64,000 nt of DNA. Origin: Pseudoxanthomonas yeongjuensis (GTDB lineage Bacteria; Pseudomonadota; Gammaproteobacteria; Xanthomonadales; Xanthomonadaceae). How positions within the stretch are numbered: position 1 is the first letter of the stretch; each line of letters opens with the position of its first letter. Location of the stretch: the NCBI RefSeq assembly GCF_010093345.1, contig NZ_PDWT01000003.1, forward strand, positions 1 through 64,000. The letters are read 5' to 3'. Shown here piece after piece: positions 1 to 10,663 of the stretch. The notes under the pieces are model-generated. The model ran no database searches. It was not told the origin of the DNA and saw only the letters and a program-made list of their open reading frames with translations. Position numbers and translations under genes: made by a program.

Positions 1-410
1 GCATTGGCCACCGCACCGAACGCCGAAGATTGCGCGCCTTCCGCAAAGGCGCCGACACCGGCCGCGGTCGCGGCAAATCCATCGGCCTGCGCGCTGGCGC
101 CCACCGCCGTTCCGCCCACACCGGCGCTGGTCGCGCCGGTGTCCACCGGCACCCCGCCATTGGTGATCAGCGGATTGCCGTCTTCATCCACCGCATTGCC
201 GCCCACCGCCACCGCACCCGGGCCGGTGGCCCGGGCGTTCTGGCCGAACGCAGCGCTGTTCTGGCCCGAGGCCAGCGCGTTGAAGCCCACCGCCGTCGCC
301 CCATCGGCATACGCATTGGCTCCGCTGCCGAAGGCCGAGGCGCCGTTGCCGATCGCATTGGTCGCTTCACCGGCCGCGGTGGCGTTGTCGCCTTCCACAT
401 ACGCACCGGC
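1..410. repeat. head-module direct repeat in adhesin gene, copy A
   Basis: Positions 1-231 match 1942-2172 exactly. Identity then falls to scattered single-base differences up to about 410 (first mismatch at 232 against 2173). The offset is 1941 bases, exactly 647 codons, so the reading frame is kept. A more diverged copy of the same module lies about 999 bases downstream of copy A. The repeat probably continues beyond the left edge. Confidence 0.9.
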
Positions 411-3400
411 ATCGCTGTCGGTGCTACCGCTGGCCTGGAAATATTTGGCGGTGTTCTCCGCCACCGAGGCGACTTCATCCAGCTGCGCCACGTTCACCGC
501 ATCCGTGTCTTCGGTACCGGCCGCCACGTTGGTGACCTGACGCTCACTACCGGCATCGCCCACCGACACCGTGTTCTCGCGATCGGCTATGGAACCGGCG
601 CCCAGGGCAACGCTGTTGTCGGCATCCGCGGTTGCATTCGCGCCCACCGCCACGCTGTCGGCGCCGTACGTGGTGCTGTAGTAACCCACTGCGGTGCTGT
701 TGTCGCCGCTGGCCCAGGATTCCGCGCCGAGCGCGCTGGCATTGTCGCCGGGCGCGTAAGCGAAGAAGCCCACCGCGGTGCTTTCCAGGCCCGAAGCTTC
801 CGCCAGGCTGCCGGCCACCGTGCTGTAGTCGCCCGAGGCGATCGCGCCTGCGCCAAAGGCCGAAGCGCTTTCGCCGGTGGCCTGCGTCGGCACGAAGAAG
901 CCGAAACCCGGGATCAGGTCCGCGGGTCCGCCCACGGCGACGCTGCTGGTGCCGGTGGCGATGCTTTCGGCACCCATCGCGGTGGAATAATCGCCGGCGG
1001 CGGTAGCGACCGCACCGAATGCGGAGGACTCCGCACCTCCGGCGAATGCGCCCACGCCATAGGCCGACGAGGCGAAGCCGCTGGCTTCCGAACTGGCGCC
1101 CACCGCGGTTCCGCCGACTCCGGCGCTGGTCGCACCCGTATCGACCGGCACGCCACCAATGGTCAGCAGGGGATCGCCGTTCTCGTCCCCCGCCACCCCG
1201 CCGACCGCCACGCTGGCCGGGCCCAGGGCCTGCGCATTGTTGCCGAATGCCGCGCTGTTCTGGCCCGAGGCCAAGGCATTGAAGCCCACCGCCGTCGCGT
1301 TGTCCGCGTAGGCCGAGGCACCGCTGCCGAGGGCCGAAGCGCCATTGCCGATCGCATTGGCCGCCTCGCCTGCCGCGGTGGCGTTGTCGCCTTCCACGTA
1401 CGCACCGGCATCGCTGTCGGCACTGCCCGAAGCCTGGAAATACTTGCTCGTGTTATCTGCGGTCGCCGCCACTTCGTTGAGCTGGTCCAGGTTCACCGCA
1501 TCGGTGCCTTCGGTAGCCGCCGCCACGTTGGTGATCTGGCGCTCGCCGCCTGCGCTGCCCACCGATACGCTGTTGTCGCGATCGGCTATCGAACCCGCAC
1601 CCAGCGCCACGCTGCCCAGGGCATCGGCATTGGCGCCCGCGCCCAGCGCAGTCGCGCCGTCTGCCGTCGCAAACGCGCTCTCGCCCAGCGACGTGCTGCT
1701 CTCGCCGCTCGACCAGCTATTCCAGCCAATCGCCGTTGCGTACTCGCCCGTCGCCCAGGCGCCGTTGCCGAACGCCGACGAACCGGTCCCGCTGGCTTCC
1801 GTCGGGATCAGGCCGAAGAACGTCGCACCGCCCACGGCTGTGCTTTCCTGCCCCGTCGCCTGCGACGACTCGCCCACCGCCGTGCTGCTGGCGCCGGTGG
1901 CCGCGCTCTGTGTGCCCACTGCCGTGGAGTAGTCGCCGATTGCATTGGCCACCGCACCGAACGCCGAAGATTGCGCGCCTTCCGCAAAGGCGCCGACACC
2001 GGCCGCGGTCGCGGCAAATCCATCGGCCTGCGCGCTGGCGCCCACCGCCGTTCCGCCCACACCGGCGCTGGTCGCGCCGGTGTCCACCGGCACCCCGCCA
2101 TTGGTGATCAGCGGATTGCCGTCTTCATCCACCGCATTGCCGCCCACCGCCACCGCACCCGGGCCGGTGGCCTGGGCGTTCTGGCCGAATGCGGCACTGT
2201 TCTGGCCCGAAGCCAGCGCGTTGAAGCCCACCGCCGTCGCCCCGTCCGCATACGCATTGGCTCCGCTGCCGAAGGCCGAGGCGCCGTTGCCGATCGCATT
2301 GGTCGCTTCACCGGCCGCGGTGGCGTTGTCGCCTTCCACGTACGCACCCGCGCCGCTGTCTTCGCTGTCGCTTGCCTTGAAGAAGTGATCGGTATTGCTT
2401 GCCGTCTTGCCCACTTCGTCCAGCTGGGCCTTGTTCACCGCATCGGTGTCCTCGGTGCCTGCCGCGACGTTGGTGATCTGTCGGTCGAACGGCGCTACGC
2501 CGCTGGCCGGATCGGCGACGGAACTGCCGACCGATACGCTGTTGGCGCGATCGGCGACCGAATACGCGCCGAGCGCGACGCTGTTCTCGCCATACGCATC
2601 GCTTTCGTAGCCAAGGCCGGTGCTGTAGTCGACCCGCGCACGTGCCTGCCGGCCGAATGCGCTGGCGCCGACACCGTCGGTGCCGGACCTCTGCCCGACC
2701 GCGGTGTTTTCCTCACCATAGGCAAGGCCGCCGATCGCCACGCTGCGGTCGCCATGCGCTTCGGACCAGTTGCCGACCGCGGTACTGAAGGCACCGTAGC
2801 TGCGGGTCTGCTCGCCAATGGCCACGCTCCAGTCGCCTCTCGCAGTGCTGGCCGGGCCGATCGCGGTGGAGCTTTCGCCACTGGCCTCGGATACGGCTCC
2901 GATCGCGACCGAACCGTAGTTGGTGGCACGCGCGGCGACGCCGATCGCGGTCGACTCCTGCCCGGAGGCTTCGGTCGACCAGGTTTCCTCTTCCCAGGTC
3001 TCGCCGTTGATGACGGTCATCTGGCCACCGATCGCGGTGGCGCTCTGCCCGGTCGCCTGGCTGCCGACGCCGTAGGCGCTGCTCCACTTCTCCGTCGCCA
3101 CCGCGTTATAGCCGGTGGCGGTGGCGAATTCGCCGACCGCGGCCGCGCCGCTGCCGAATGCAGATGCGCCCATGCCCAGCGCACTGCTGGTGGCACCGAT
3201 CGCGGTGGTGTAGTCGCCTTCGGCGAGCGCATCGGAACCGAACGCCGCCGCTTCGGTACCGCTGGCCACCGTCCCGGCGCCTGCCGCCACCGCGCCAGTG
3301 CCGCCGATCCGGGCGTCGTCGCTGCCGTCCTGCAAACCGTCGGCTTTGAAATAGGCATCGGTGTTCTCGGCCACTTCAGCCACTTCGTTCAACTGCGCCA

Positions 3401-4142
3401 CGTTCACCGCATCGGTGGCTTCGGTGCCGGCGGCCACGTTGGTGATCTGGCGTTCGGCGCCCGCGCTGCCCACCGATACCGTATTGGCGCGAGTGGCGAC
3501 GGAGCCGGCGCCCAACGCCACGCTGTTGGCCGCAGAGGCGTTGGCGTTGTTGCCGACCGCAAGCGCGCTGGTCGCCGTGGCGCGCGAGTTGGTGCCGATC
3601 GCAATTGCGTTGGCGCCGGCAACCCCGGCGTTGAATCCGATGGCCACGCCATTTGCGCCATTGCTGGCGAAGGCGGTGTAGCCGATCGCCACGCCGTTGA
3701 CCGATGTGCTGGAAGACTGGCGCCCGACGGCGACGCTGTTGGCAGCGCGCGCGGCGCTGTCGGCGCCCAACGCAGTGGCGCCGGTCGCGGTAGCGCTGCT
3801 GCCGGTGCCGAGGGCGGAACTGCGGTTGCCGCTGGCGGTGGTTTGCGCGCCGATAGCGACCGCATTGGCGCCGCTCGCGTTGGCGGAGCCGTCGACCAGG
3901 CACTGGTCTATCGCAGGCCAACTGTTCCAAACCAGGCATTCGGCATTGCCGCCTACTTCCACGGACTGGGCCAACGCCGCAGAGGCGAACAACGTGCTCA
4001 ACGCCACCACAAGCGCACAGCGGTGCAGCGCGCCTGTTACGGCTTGTCCTTGCGCACCCGCGCTGTCTCCCGTTGCCAATTCCGAGGCCACGACCCACTG
4101 GCCCAACGTCTGGCTCCAAACCTTGCGATAAATGCGATTCAT
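1..4142 (-). CDS. trimeric autotransporter adhesin (YadA-like), 3' end beyond window
   Basis: Surface adhesin of the trimeric autotransporter (type Vc) class; at least 1380 residues are visible and the anchor domain lies off the left edge. The start MNRIYRKVWSQTLGQWVVAS is an extended signal peptide region (ESPR), followed by a hydrophobic stretch with likely cleavage after ASAALA near residue 57. The rest is YadA head repeats of the type SxAxGxxAxAxGxxSxAxG. Four neck motifs (ERQITNVAAGTEATDAVNVA and variants) lie near residues 229-253, 551-576, 866-890 and 1200-1223, so head and neck alternate about every 320 residues. Start ATG at 4142 is preceded by AAGGAAG. The first about 410 bases nearly duplicate 1942-2350. 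Family is certain; ligand and full length are unknown. Confidence 0.95.
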   Translation of the reverse strand, partial: MNRIYRKVWSQTLGQWVVASELATGDSAGAQGQAVTGALHRCALVVALSTLFASAALAQSVEVGGNAECLVWNSWPAIDQCLVDGSANASGANAVAIGAQTTASGNRSSALGTGSSATATGATALGADSAARAANSVAVGRQSSSTSVNGVAIGYTAFASNGANGVAIGFNAGVAGANAIAIGTNSRATATSALAVGNNANASAANSVALGAGSVATRANTVSVGSAGAERQITNVAAGTEATDAVNVAQLNEVAEVAENTDAYFKADGLQDGSDDARIGGTGAVAAGAGTVASGTEAAAFGSDALAEGDYTTAIGATSSALGMGASAFGSGAAAVGEFATATGYNAVATEKWSSAYGVGSQATGQSATAIGGQMTVINGETWEEETWSTEASGQESTAIGVAARATNYGSVAIGAVSEASGESSTAIGPASTARGDWSVAIGEQTRSYGAFSTAVGNWSEAHGDRSVAIGGLAYGEENTAVGQRSGTDGVGASAFGRQARARVDYSTGLGYESDAYGENSVALGAYSVADRANSVSVGSSVADPASGVAPFDRQITNVAAGTEDTDAVNKAQLDEVGKTASNTDHFFKASDSEDSGAGAYVEGDNATAAGEATNAIGNGASAFGSGANAYADGATAVGFNALASGQNSAAFGQNAQATGPGAVAVGGNAVDEDGNPLITNGGVPVDTGATSAGVGGTAVGASAQADGFAATAAGVGAFAEGAQSSAFGAVANAIGDYSTAVGTQSAATGASSTAVGESSQATGQESTAVGGATFFGLIPTEASGTGSSAFGNGAWATGEYATAIGWNSWSSGESSTSLGESAFATADGATALGAGANADALGSVALGAGSIADRDNSVSVGSAGGERQITNVAAATEGTDAVNLDQLNEVAATADNTSKYFQASGSADSDAGAYVEGDNATAAGEAANAIGNGASALGSGASAYADNATAVGFNALASGQNSAAFGNNAQALGPASVAVGGVAGDENGDPLLTIGGVPVDTGATSAGVGGTAVGASSEASGFASSAYGVGAFAGGAESSAFGAVATAAGDYSTAMGAESIATGTSSVAVGGPADLIPGFGFFVPTQATGESASAFGAGAIASGDYSTVAGSLAEASGLESTAVGFFAYAPGDNASALGAESWASGDNSTAVGYYSTTYGADSVAVGANATADADNSVALGAGSIADRENTVSVGDAGSERQVTNVAAGTEDTDAVNVAQLDEVASVAENTAKYFQASGSTDSDAGAYVEGDNATAAGEATNAIGNGASAFGSGANAYADGATAVGFNALASGQNSAAFGQNARATGPGAVAVGGNAVDEDGNPLITNGGVPVDTGATSAGVGGTAVGASAQADGFAATAAGVGAFAEGAQSSAFGAVAN
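1942..2350. repeat. head-module direct repeat in adhesin gene, copy B
   Basis: Partner of the repeat at 1-410. It encodes the same head segment, including VDEDGNPLITNGGVPVDTGA. Near-perfect identity over the first 231 bases points to recent duplication or gene conversion. Confidence 0.9.
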
Positions 4143-4487
4143 CGACACTTCCTTATTTTGAATTTGGCAAAGAGATACCCAAATCGCCTGGCGGGGGCCG
4201 GACGACCTAGTCGGAAATTGTGTAACCCCCATGGGGATGGCCTCGACGAAGGGTCGGGCCTTTGCGCTTCACGTCGTTCACGAGCTGAATGCATCCTTAC
4301 ACTGCAACTGTGTCTTGATATTCACCAGAGGTTTATCGACAGTCAAGCCATGCGAAATCTTGTGGATGCACTACACGAATTTTTCACGAAGCTGAAAAAA
4401 GCAATTGCATCCCTTCAGTAAACAAGTGCTTAAGAGCGCATTCCAAAGTCGAGTGACTGCATACGCGCGAGTACGCCGAAAACAAGA
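4143..4487. other. AT-richer leader region upstream of the adhesin
   Basis: A 345-base non-coding stretch, visibly lower in GC than its surroundings, between the adhesin start and the purL terminator. It holds a short palindrome (ccccatgggg near 4224) and a possible minus-strand promoter at 4318-4346. No convincing gene was found in any frame; the long plus-strand frame crossing it is a shadow of the adhesin. Confidence 0.6.
4318..4346 (-). promoter_or_regulatory. possible sigma-70 promoter for the adhesin gene
   Basis: Read on the minus strand, TTGACT (4346-4341) is followed after 17 bases by GAATAT (4323-4318). The -35 is good and the -10 weak. It would give an untranslated leader of about 170 bases. 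Inferred from sequence only. Confidence 0.35.
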
Positions 4488-4517
4488 AAGCCCGCCGTTG
4501 TTGACTCCGGCGGGCTT
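4488..4517 (-). terminator. Rho-independent terminator of purL
   Basis: A perfect 10-bp inverted repeat (aagcccgccg / cggcgggctt) with a 10-base loop. On the minus strand the stem is followed by TCTTGTTTTC. It lies about 35 bases after the purL stop. Confidence 0.85.
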
Positions 4518-4550
4518 GAAAAGAAAACGAACTTTTTTCGGTATGCGTGG

Positions 4551-7500
4551 TTATGAGACCCAAATTCGTGCGTTGCGGAAAATTCGCAGCCACGGGGAGT
4601 CGTCCTGCCATTCGCGCGGATGCCAGCTCAGGTTGACGCTGCGCAAGGTGCGTTCCGGATGCGGCATCAGGATGGTGCAACGGCCGTCGTCGCTGGTCAG
4701 GCCGGTGATGCCGTCGGGCGAGCCGTTGGGGTTGAGCGGATAGTGCGTGGCGACACGGCCTTCGCCATCGGTGTAGCGCAATGCCACCCTTGCCGCGGCC
4801 TGGTCGACGGAACTGTCGAACTCGGCACGGCCCTCGCCATGCGAAACCACGACCGGGATCCGCGAACCCGCCATCCCCCGCAGCAGGATCGATGGCGACT
4901 CGAGCACTTCCAGCAACGCCAGGCGCGCCTCGAACTGTTCGCTGCGGTTGCGCAGGAAGCGTGGCCAGTGCGCGGCGCCGGGAATGATGTCCTTCAACTG
5001 GCTGAGCATCTGGCAACCATTGCACACGCCCAGCGAGAACGCATCGTCACGGGCGAAGAATTCCGCGAATGCGTCGCGCAATGCGCCGCGCTCCAGGATC
5101 GAGGTCGCCCAGCCGCGACCCGCGCCGAGCACGTCGCCATAGCTGAAGCCGCCGCACGCGGCGAGGCCCTTGAAGTCGCCGAGTCGCGCGCGACCGGCGA
5201 TCAGGTCGCTCATGTGCACGTCATGGGCTTCGAAACCGGCCCGGTCGAACGCGGCCGCCATTTCGACCTGGCCGTTGACGCCCTGCTCGCGCAGGATCGC
5301 GACCTTCGGCCTGGCGCCTTTGGAGATATACGGCAAAGCGATGTCTTCGGCCGGATCGAAGCTCAGCTTCGGACTCAGGCCGGACGCAGCGAAGTTTCGC
5401 GCAAGCTCGCGCTCCTCATCGGCCGCGTCCGGGTTGTCGCGCAACTTCTGCATGGCGTGGGTGACCGACCACCAGGCATCGTACAGTTCTTCCCAGCGCC
5501 ATTGCGCCAGCACTTCGCCTTCCTGCTGGACGCGCACGGTCGGCGCACTGGTCGGCCTGGCGATGCGCTGCGCGCATTCGGTCAGCGCGTGGCGCTCGAC
5601 CAGGTCGGCGAACGCGGCGCGGTCTTCGGCCGCGACTTGCACCACCGCGCCGAGTTCTTCGGCGAACAGGGTGCGGAAGGCATCGTCGCCCCAGCCATCC
5701 AGCTGGATGTCGAGCCCGCAGTGCGCGGCGAACGCCATTTCGCACAAGGTGGCGAAGGCGCCGCCGTCGCTGCGGTCGTGGTAGGCCAGCAACACGCCGG
5801 CCTCGCGCGCATCGCGGATCAGTTCGAAGAAATCGCGCAGGCGCTGCGGATCGTCCAGGTCGGGCACGCCATCCCCGGCTTCCTCGCCGGCGAACGCGGG
5901 AAGCACGTTGCCGCCGGCACCGGGATGGCATTGCGCCAGCACCGAACCACCGAGTCGCTTCTTGCCCGCGCCCAGTCCGATCAGCCACAGCTCGCTGTCT
6001 TCCTCGCGGGACAGCAACGGAGTGAGTTGCGCGCGCGCATCGGCGACCGGGGCGAAGGCGGTGATGACCAGCGATACCGGGGACACGGATTTCTGCGCGC
6101 CATCGTCCGCATGCCATTGCGCCTGCATCGACAGCGAATCCTTGCCGACCGGGATGCTGAGGTCTATTTCCGGGCACAGCTGCATGCCCACCGCTTTCAC
6201 CGCCTCGAACAGCAACGCGTCTTCGCCGGGATGATTGGCGGCGGCCATCCAGTTGGCCGACAGCTTGATGCGCTCCAGCGATTCGACCGGCGCCGCGCAC
6301 AGGTTGGTGATCGCCTCGCCCACGGCCATGCGCGCGGCGGCGGCGGCATCGAGCAACGCGAGCGGCGCGCGTTCGCCGATGGCCATGGCTTCGCCGCCGA
6401 ATCCGTCGAAGCCGGACAGGGTGATGGCGCAATCGGCCAGCGGCAGTTGCCACGGACCGATCATCTGGTCGCGCGCGGTCAGGCCGCCGACGCTGCGATC
6501 CCCGATGGTGACCAGGAACTGCTTGGCCGCCACCGACGGATGCGCGAGCACGCGCAGGGCCGCGTCATGCAGGTCCAGGCCGGCGGTATCGAGCGCCGGC
6601 CAACGCGGCGCCGACGGACGCCGGGTATCGCGATGCATCTTCGGCGCCTTGCCGAAAAGGACGTCCATGGGGAGATCGATTGGCAGCTCTTGTGGAAGTG
6701 AGCCGATAGCCGCGCCGTAACCCACCACCAATCGCTCTTCCTCCGTCGCCCCCCCCACCGCCGCGAATGGACAACGCTCGCGCGCGCAGATTTCCGCGAA
6801 TTCGGCCAGCCGCTCCTGGGCCACGCCCAGCACGTAACGCTCCTGCGATTCGTTGCACCACAGTTGCATCGGCGACAGCGAGGGATCGTCGCTGGGCACC
6901 TTGTCCAGGTCGATCACCCCGCCCCGGCCGGAATCGTGCAACAGCTCGGGAATCGCGTTCGACAGACCGCCCGCGCCGACGTCGTGGAACCAGCGGATCG
7001 GATTGTCCGCGCCCTGGGCCACGCAGCGATCAATGACTTCCTGGCAACGGCGCTCCATTTCCGGGTTGTCGCGCTGCACGCTGGCGAAATCCAGGTCTTC
7101 GGCGCTGTCGCCCGAGGCGACCGAACTGGCGGCGCCGCCACCCAGGCCGATCAGCATCGCCGGCCCGCCGAGCACGATCACCGCGTCGCCCGGCTGCAGG
7201 CGGATCTTTTCGACCTGGAGGCGGTCGATCGCGCCGAGGCCGCCGGCGAGCATGATCGGCTTGTCGTAGGCGCGGGTCAGTCGGCTCCCCTCAGGACCGC
7301 TGCCTTCGGCCAGTTCGAAGCTGCGGAAATAACCGGTCAGGTTGGGGCGACCGAATTCGTTGTTGAACGCGGCCGCGCCCAGCGGACCGTCAAGCATGAT
7401 TTCCAGGGCCGGGGCCATGCGCGGATTGAGTCCGCGCGGCGCCTCCCAGGGCTGCGGCAGGGTCGGGATGCGCAGGTGGGAAACACTGAAACCGCTCAAT

Positions 7501-8471
7501 CCGGCCTTGGGCTTGCCGCCGCGGCCGGTCGCGCCCTCGTCGCGGATCTCGCCGCCGGCGCCGGTGCTGGCGCCGGGAAACGGGGCGATGGCGGTCGGAT
7601 GGTTGTGGGTTTCGACCTTGATGCAGAACGCCGACTCGACCACCGGTTCGTTGCGGTAGGCGCCACCGGCATCGGGGCGGAAGCGCGACGACGGGTAGCC
7701 TTCCACCACCGCCGCGTTGTCGCTGTACGCGGACAGGGTGTGCTGCGGGGTCTGGGCGTGGGTGTGCTTGATCATGCGGAACAAGGACTGCGGCCCGCCG
7801 TTGACGAGCATGTCCTTGCCATCGATGGTCCAGGTCGCGTTGAAGATCTTGTGCCGGCAGTGCTCCGAGTTGGCCTGCGCGAACATCATCAGCTCGACGT
7901 CGGAAGGATCGCGGCCGAGTTCGCGGTAGCGCAGGCGCAGGTATTCGATCTCGTCCTCGGCCAGGGCCAGCCCCAAACGCGTGTTGGCCGCTTCCAGCGT
8001 GGCCAGCGGGATGCGCTCCAGCGCGCCGCGGGCGGGCGTGGCGAACAAGGTCGCGGCGTGTTCGCGCGCGCCCAGCAACGACTGGGTCATGGGATCGTGC
8101 AGCAACCGCGCCAGGGCGGCGGAATCCTCCCAGCCCTGCAGGTCGATGCGGGTGCCGCGTTCGACCCGCTTCACCGCCAGCCCGGCGCCGCGCAGCAACT
8201 CGGTGGCCTTGCTGGCCCAGGGCGACAAGGTGCCCAGGCGCGGCACGATGAAGCGCGACCGGGTATCCGGCGCGGCGGCGACCGGATCCGCGGAAGCCTG
8301 CAGGATGCGCCCCAGGGTCGCGGCATCGACTTCGGCGCCCGCTTCGGGCTGGACGAAATAGACATGCCACGCGCCGCGCACCAGCACGGAGGGCGACAGG
8401 GACTGCAATCGGGATTCAAGCCGCGCGCGGCGGAACTGCGACAGGGCCGACTGGCCCTCGAGGACGATCAT
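4551..8471 (-). CDS. purL: phosphoribosylformylglycinamidine synthase (large fused form)
   Basis: Fourth step of purine synthesis: ATP- and glutamine-dependent conversion of FGAR to FGAM in the cytoplasm. At 1306 residues it is the single-chain proteobacterial form: N-terminal domain, two AIRS-type synthetase halves (for example [18 protein letters not shown]) and a C-terminal glutamine amidotransferase with the nucleophile in GVCNGCQM (Cys near residue 1150). The open frame runs upstream to 8663, but that part crosses the dsbC terminator and does not look like PurL. The start used is the ATG at 8471 ([14 protein letters not shown]), which fits the family. Monocistronic, with a strong terminator after the stop. 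Confidence 0.97.
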   Translation of the reverse strand: MIVLEGQSALSQFRRARLESRLQSLSPSVLVRGAWHVYFVQPEAGAEVDAATLGRILQASADPVAAAPDTRSRFIVPRLGTLSPWASKATELLRGAGLAVKRVERGTRIDLQGWEDSAALARLLHDPMTQSLLGAREHAATLFATPARGALERIPLATLEAANTRLGLALAEDEIEYLRLRYRELGRDPSDVELMMFAQANSEHCRHKIFNATWTIDGKDMLVNGGPQSLFRMIKHTHAQTPQHTLSAYSDNAAVVEGYPSSRFRPDAGGAYRNEPVVESAFCIKVETHNHPTAIAPFPGASTGAGGEIRDEGATGRGGKPKAGLSGFSVSHLRIPTLPQPWEAPRGLNPRMAPALEIMLDGPLGAAAFNNEFGRPNLTGYFRSFELAEGSGPEGSRLTRAYDKPIMLAGGLGAIDRLQVEKIRLQPGDAVIVLGGPAMLIGLGGGAASSVASGDSAEDLDFASVQRDNPEMERRCQEVIDRCVAQGADNPIRWFHDVGAGGLSNAIPELLHDSGRGGVIDLDKVPSDDPSLSPMQLWCNESQERYVLGVAQERLAEFAEICARERCPFAAVGGATEEERLVVGYGAAIGSLPQELPIDLPMDVLFGKAPKMHRDTRRPSAPRWPALDTAGLDLHDAALRVLAHPSVAAKQFLVTIGDRSVGGLTARDQMIGPWQLPLADCAITLSGFDGFGGEAMAIGERAPLALLDAAAAARMAVGEAITNLCAAPVESLERIKLSANWMAAANHPGEDALLFEAVKAVGMQLCPEIDLSIPVGKDSLSMQAQWHADDGAQKSVSPVSLVITAFAPVADARAQLTPLLSREEDSELWLIGLGAGKKRLGGSVLAQCHPGAGGNVLPAFAGEEAGDGVPDLDDPQRLRDFFELIRDAREAGVLLAYHDRSDGGAFATLCEMAFAAHCGLDIQLDGWGDDAFRTLFAEELGAVVQVAAEDRAAFADLVERHALTECAQRIARPTSAPTVRVQQEGEVLAQWRWEELYDAWWSVTHAMQKLRDNPDAADEERELARNFAASGLSPKLSFDPAEDIALPYISKGARPKVAILREQGVNGQVEMAAAFDRAGFEAHDVHMSDLIAGRARLGDFKGLAACGGFSYGDVLGAGRGWATSILERGALRDAFAEFFARDDAFSLGVCNGCQMLSQLKDIIPGAAHWPRFLRNRSEQFEARLALLEVLESPSILLRGMAGSRIPVVVSHGEGRAEFDSSVDQAAARVALRYTDGEGRVATHYPLNPNGSPDGITGLTSDDGRCTILMPHPERTLRSVNLSWHPREWQDDSPWLRIFRNARIWVS

Positions 8472-8506
8472 GTCCGGCAAACCGTGAGGAACGGGCCGTC
8501 TATTGT

Positions 8507-8535
8507 AACGAAGCCGGCGCTGGGCCGGCTTCGTT
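8507..8535. terminator. terminator hairpin between dsbC and purL
   Basis: A perfect 12-bp inverted repeat (aacgaagccggc / gccggcttcgtt) with a 5-base loop, just past the dsbC stop. It would end xerD-dsbC transcripts. The minus-strand sequence just after it contains TACAAT, a possible -10 for purL. Confidence 0.75.
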
Positions 8536-8559
8536 CTTGTCTCGATGGAGAGTCCGGGA

Positions 8560-9393
8560 TCACGGCATGCCGGCCGGCGTGCCGGCCTGGCCCGCGGCGG
8601 CCAGCTTGTCCAGGGCCTCGCGCAACTGTTGCGGCGGCAAGTAACCGCCGAGCTGGGTGCCATCCGGCGCGAAGATCGCCGGCGTGCCGGAAATACCGAG
8701 GCGCTGGCCGATGTGGTATTCCATGTCCACCGGGCTCTTGCAGTCCTTTGCCGCGATCGGCTTGTCCGACTTGGCGTCGGTCAGGGCCTGCTTGCGGTCG
8801 CTGGCGCACCAGACCGAGATCATGTCGCGGTGATCCTGGCTGCCCAGGCCCATGCGCGGGAACGCCATGTACTGGACTTCGATGCCCAGCCGGTTGTATT
8901 CGGCGATTTCGCTGTGCAACTTGCGGCAGTAGCCGCATTCCACGTCGGTGAAGACATCGATCGTGTACTTGGGATTGGGCGGCGAGAACACGATGCGGTC
9001 CTTGGCCTTGATGCTGTCCAGCAGGCCACGACGGTATTTGGCCAGCGCCGGGCTACCCTGGGTCAGTTCGTTCTTCGTCTCCATGTCCAGTACCTGGCCC
9101 TGGACCAGGTACCTGCCGTCATCGCTGACCAGCACGACCTGCCCACCGACGATCGCCTCGCGGAAACCCGGCAGCGCGGAGGCTCCGACATAGTCGATCT
9201 GGATCTGCGGATTGAGCGCCTGCAGGGCCTGGCGCGTGCGTCCATCGGCGCTATCGGCCTTGGCGACATCATTCTTGGCGAGGGCAGGCGTGGTCGCGGG
9301 CTTGGCGGTCGCTGCTCCGGGTTGCGGTGCCTGGGCACAGGCGGAAAGGCTGGAGGTGCCCAGCAAGGCGGCGATGACGAGCAGATGCTTCAT
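8560..9393 (-). CDS. dsbC: thiol:disulfide interchange protein DsbC, lipoprotein form
   Basis: Periplasmic disulfide isomerase that reshuffles wrong disulfides and is kept reduced by DsbD. 277 residues: a signal peptide ending in the lipobox LSAC (Cys19), a linker, a dimerisation domain (about 50-130) and a thioredoxin fold with the active site ECGYCRK (Cys153/Cys156), cis-proline GTP (near 237) and the further pair Cys196/Cys218. Cys19 suggests it is membrane-anchored, unlike soluble E. coli DsbC. Start ATG at 9393, where the signal peptide begins. It follows xerD on the same strand, the order also seen in enterics. Confidence 0.93.
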   Translation of the reverse strand: MKHLLVIAALLGTSSLSACAQAPQPGAATAKPATTPALAKNDVAKADSADGRTRQALQALNPQIQIDYVGASALPGFREAIVGGQVVLVSDDGRYLVQGQVLDMETKNELTQGSPALAKYRRGLLDSIKAKDRIVFSPPNPKYTIDVFTDVECGYCRKLHSEIAEYNRLGIEVQYMAFPRMGLGSQDHRDMISVWCASDRKQALTDAKSDKPIAAKDCKSPVDMEYHIGQRLGISGTPAIFAPDGTQLGGYLPPQQLREALDKLAAAGQAGTPAGMP

Positions 9394-9568
9394 GAAGCAG
9401 TCCTTTGGAGGCGATGCGGGGGGCGGCGCGGGATTCGGCCGGGGTTCGCACTCGGATACGGGGAATTTTCGCATATCCCTCCATGCGAGGCTTCCGCGCG
9501 AAGCAGGTGCTGCTGAACGAATCCGTGTTGCCGTCCCCGGCGAGACATCGGGACTTCGGATACTCCGG

Positions 9569-9588
9569 CCCGGCCATCGATGGCCGGG
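9569..9588. repeat. perfect 20-base palindrome between xerD and dsbC
   Basis: cccggccatcgatggccggg is fully self-complementary. It lies in the 241-base gap between the xerD stop and the dsbC start. It has no T-run, so it may be an RNA hairpin or a protein site. I see no gene in this gap. Confidence 0.6.
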
Positions 9589-9634
9589 CGTCCTCCAGGG
9601 CTGTGCGGCAATGCCGCGCAAGGCCCGCCTTGGC

Positions 9635-10618
9635 TCACCCGCGCGGGTGGTGTTTGGCGTGCAGTCGCTGCAGGTGTTCGCGCGCCACCAGCGTGTATAT
9701 CTGGGTAGTGGACAGCGAACTGTGGCCGAGCAGCATCTGCAGGGCGCGCAGGTCGGCGCCGCGATTGAGCAGGTGGGTGGCGAAACTGTGACGCAGGCCG
9801 TGCGGGCTGATCTTGCCGGGATCGATGCCGGCGGCGGCGGCGTAACGCTTGACCAGCCCCCAGAACTGCTGGCGAGTGGGTGGGCTGCGGTCGCCGCCGA
9901 GGGATTTCCCATCGATGGATTTCCCGTTCAGGAACAGGCTCTCCGGGTTGGGCTTTCCCGCCAGTCGCGGGCGCGATTCGGCCAGGTATTTTTCCAGCCA
10001 GTACTGGGATTCCTCGCCCAGCGGCACCAGCCGTTCCTTGCTGCCCTTGCCGGTCACCCGGACCACGCCCTGGCGCAGGTTCACCGCATTGGCGGGCAGG
10101 CCGACCAGTTCGCTGACCCGCAATCCGGCGGCATACATCAGTTCGAACATGGCCCGGTCGCGCAGGCCCAGCGGCGTGTCGACCTGCGGCGCGGCCAGCA
10201 GCGCGTCGATCTGGCTTTCGGACAAGGCCTTGGGCAGGGAGCGCGGCAACTTGGGGGGATCGAGCAAGGCGGTGGGATCGTCGCTGCGCACGCCCCGGCG
10301 CAACAGCCACGCATAGAAGGCGCGCAACGACGACAGCAGACGCGCATTGCTGCGTTGCGAGTAGCCCTGCCCCGTGCGCATCGCCAGATAGTCGAACAAG
10401 CCGGCGCGGTCGGCTTTCGCCAGTCCGCCCTGGCGGATGTTGCGCCAGCGCGCGAAGCCTTCCAGGTCGCGGCGATAACTGGCCAGGGTCGGCTTGGCCA
10501 GTCCGTTTTCCGCCCAGATCGCATCCAGGAAAGCGGCGATGTCATCCGCATCGGACTCCGGCACTTCCGGCAATGACATGGCCAGCGAGCGTCGTTCGGC
10601 GGGAGTGCTTGAACTCAT
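9635..10618 (-). CDS. xerD: site-specific tyrosine recombinase XerD
   Basis: Chromosome-dimer resolution at dif together with XerC, with FtsK at the septum. 327 residues: an N-terminal SAM-like DNA-binding domain (about 25-115) and a catalytic domain with the full set Arg167 (AAGLRVSEL), Lys191 (TGKGSKER), His273/Arg276 (HGLRH), His299 and Tyr308 (TTQIYTL). A short glycine/lysine-rich stretch near residues 229-245 ([15 protein letters not shown]) looks like an insertion relative to E. coli XerD. ATG start at 10618. Upstream of dsbC, divergent from the RDD gene. XerD rather than XerC is preferred because of the dsbC neighbour. Confidence 0.94.
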   Translation of the reverse strand: MSSSTPAERRSLAMSLPEVPESDADDIAAFLDAIWAENGLAKPTLASYRRDLEGFARWRNIRQGGLAKADRAGLFDYLAMRTGQGYSQRSNARLLSSLRAFYAWLLRRGVRSDDPTALLDPPKLPRSLPKALSESQIDALLAAPQVDTPLGLRDRAMFELMYAAGLRVSELVGLPANAVNLRQGVVRVTGKGSKERLVPLGEESQYWLEKYLAESRPRLAGKPNPESLFLNGKSIDGKSLGGDRSPPTRQQFWGLVKRYAAAAGIDPGKISPHGLRHSFATHLLNRGADLRALQMLLGHSSLSTTQIYTLVAREHLQRLHAKHHPRG

Positions 10619-10663
10619 GCGGGCAGCTTAACGACGACGGCATCGGCCAGCTATGCTGATGCG

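Noticed and set aside
1-4142. CRISPR-like periodic repeats
   Set aside because: The periodicity comes from translated YadA head repeats in one continuous frame; no constant repeat with unique spacers and no cas genes.
30-4421. Plus-strand open frame of 1463 codons opposite the adhesin
   Set aside because: It is antisense to a gene with an ESPR, signal peptide and YadA repeats; its translation is Arg/His/Ala-rich and simply mirrors the repeats. No ribosome site.
4620-8951. Two plus-strand frames of about 690 codons opposite purL and dsbC
   Set aside because: Shadow frames; purL and dsbC motifs are complete on the minus strand.
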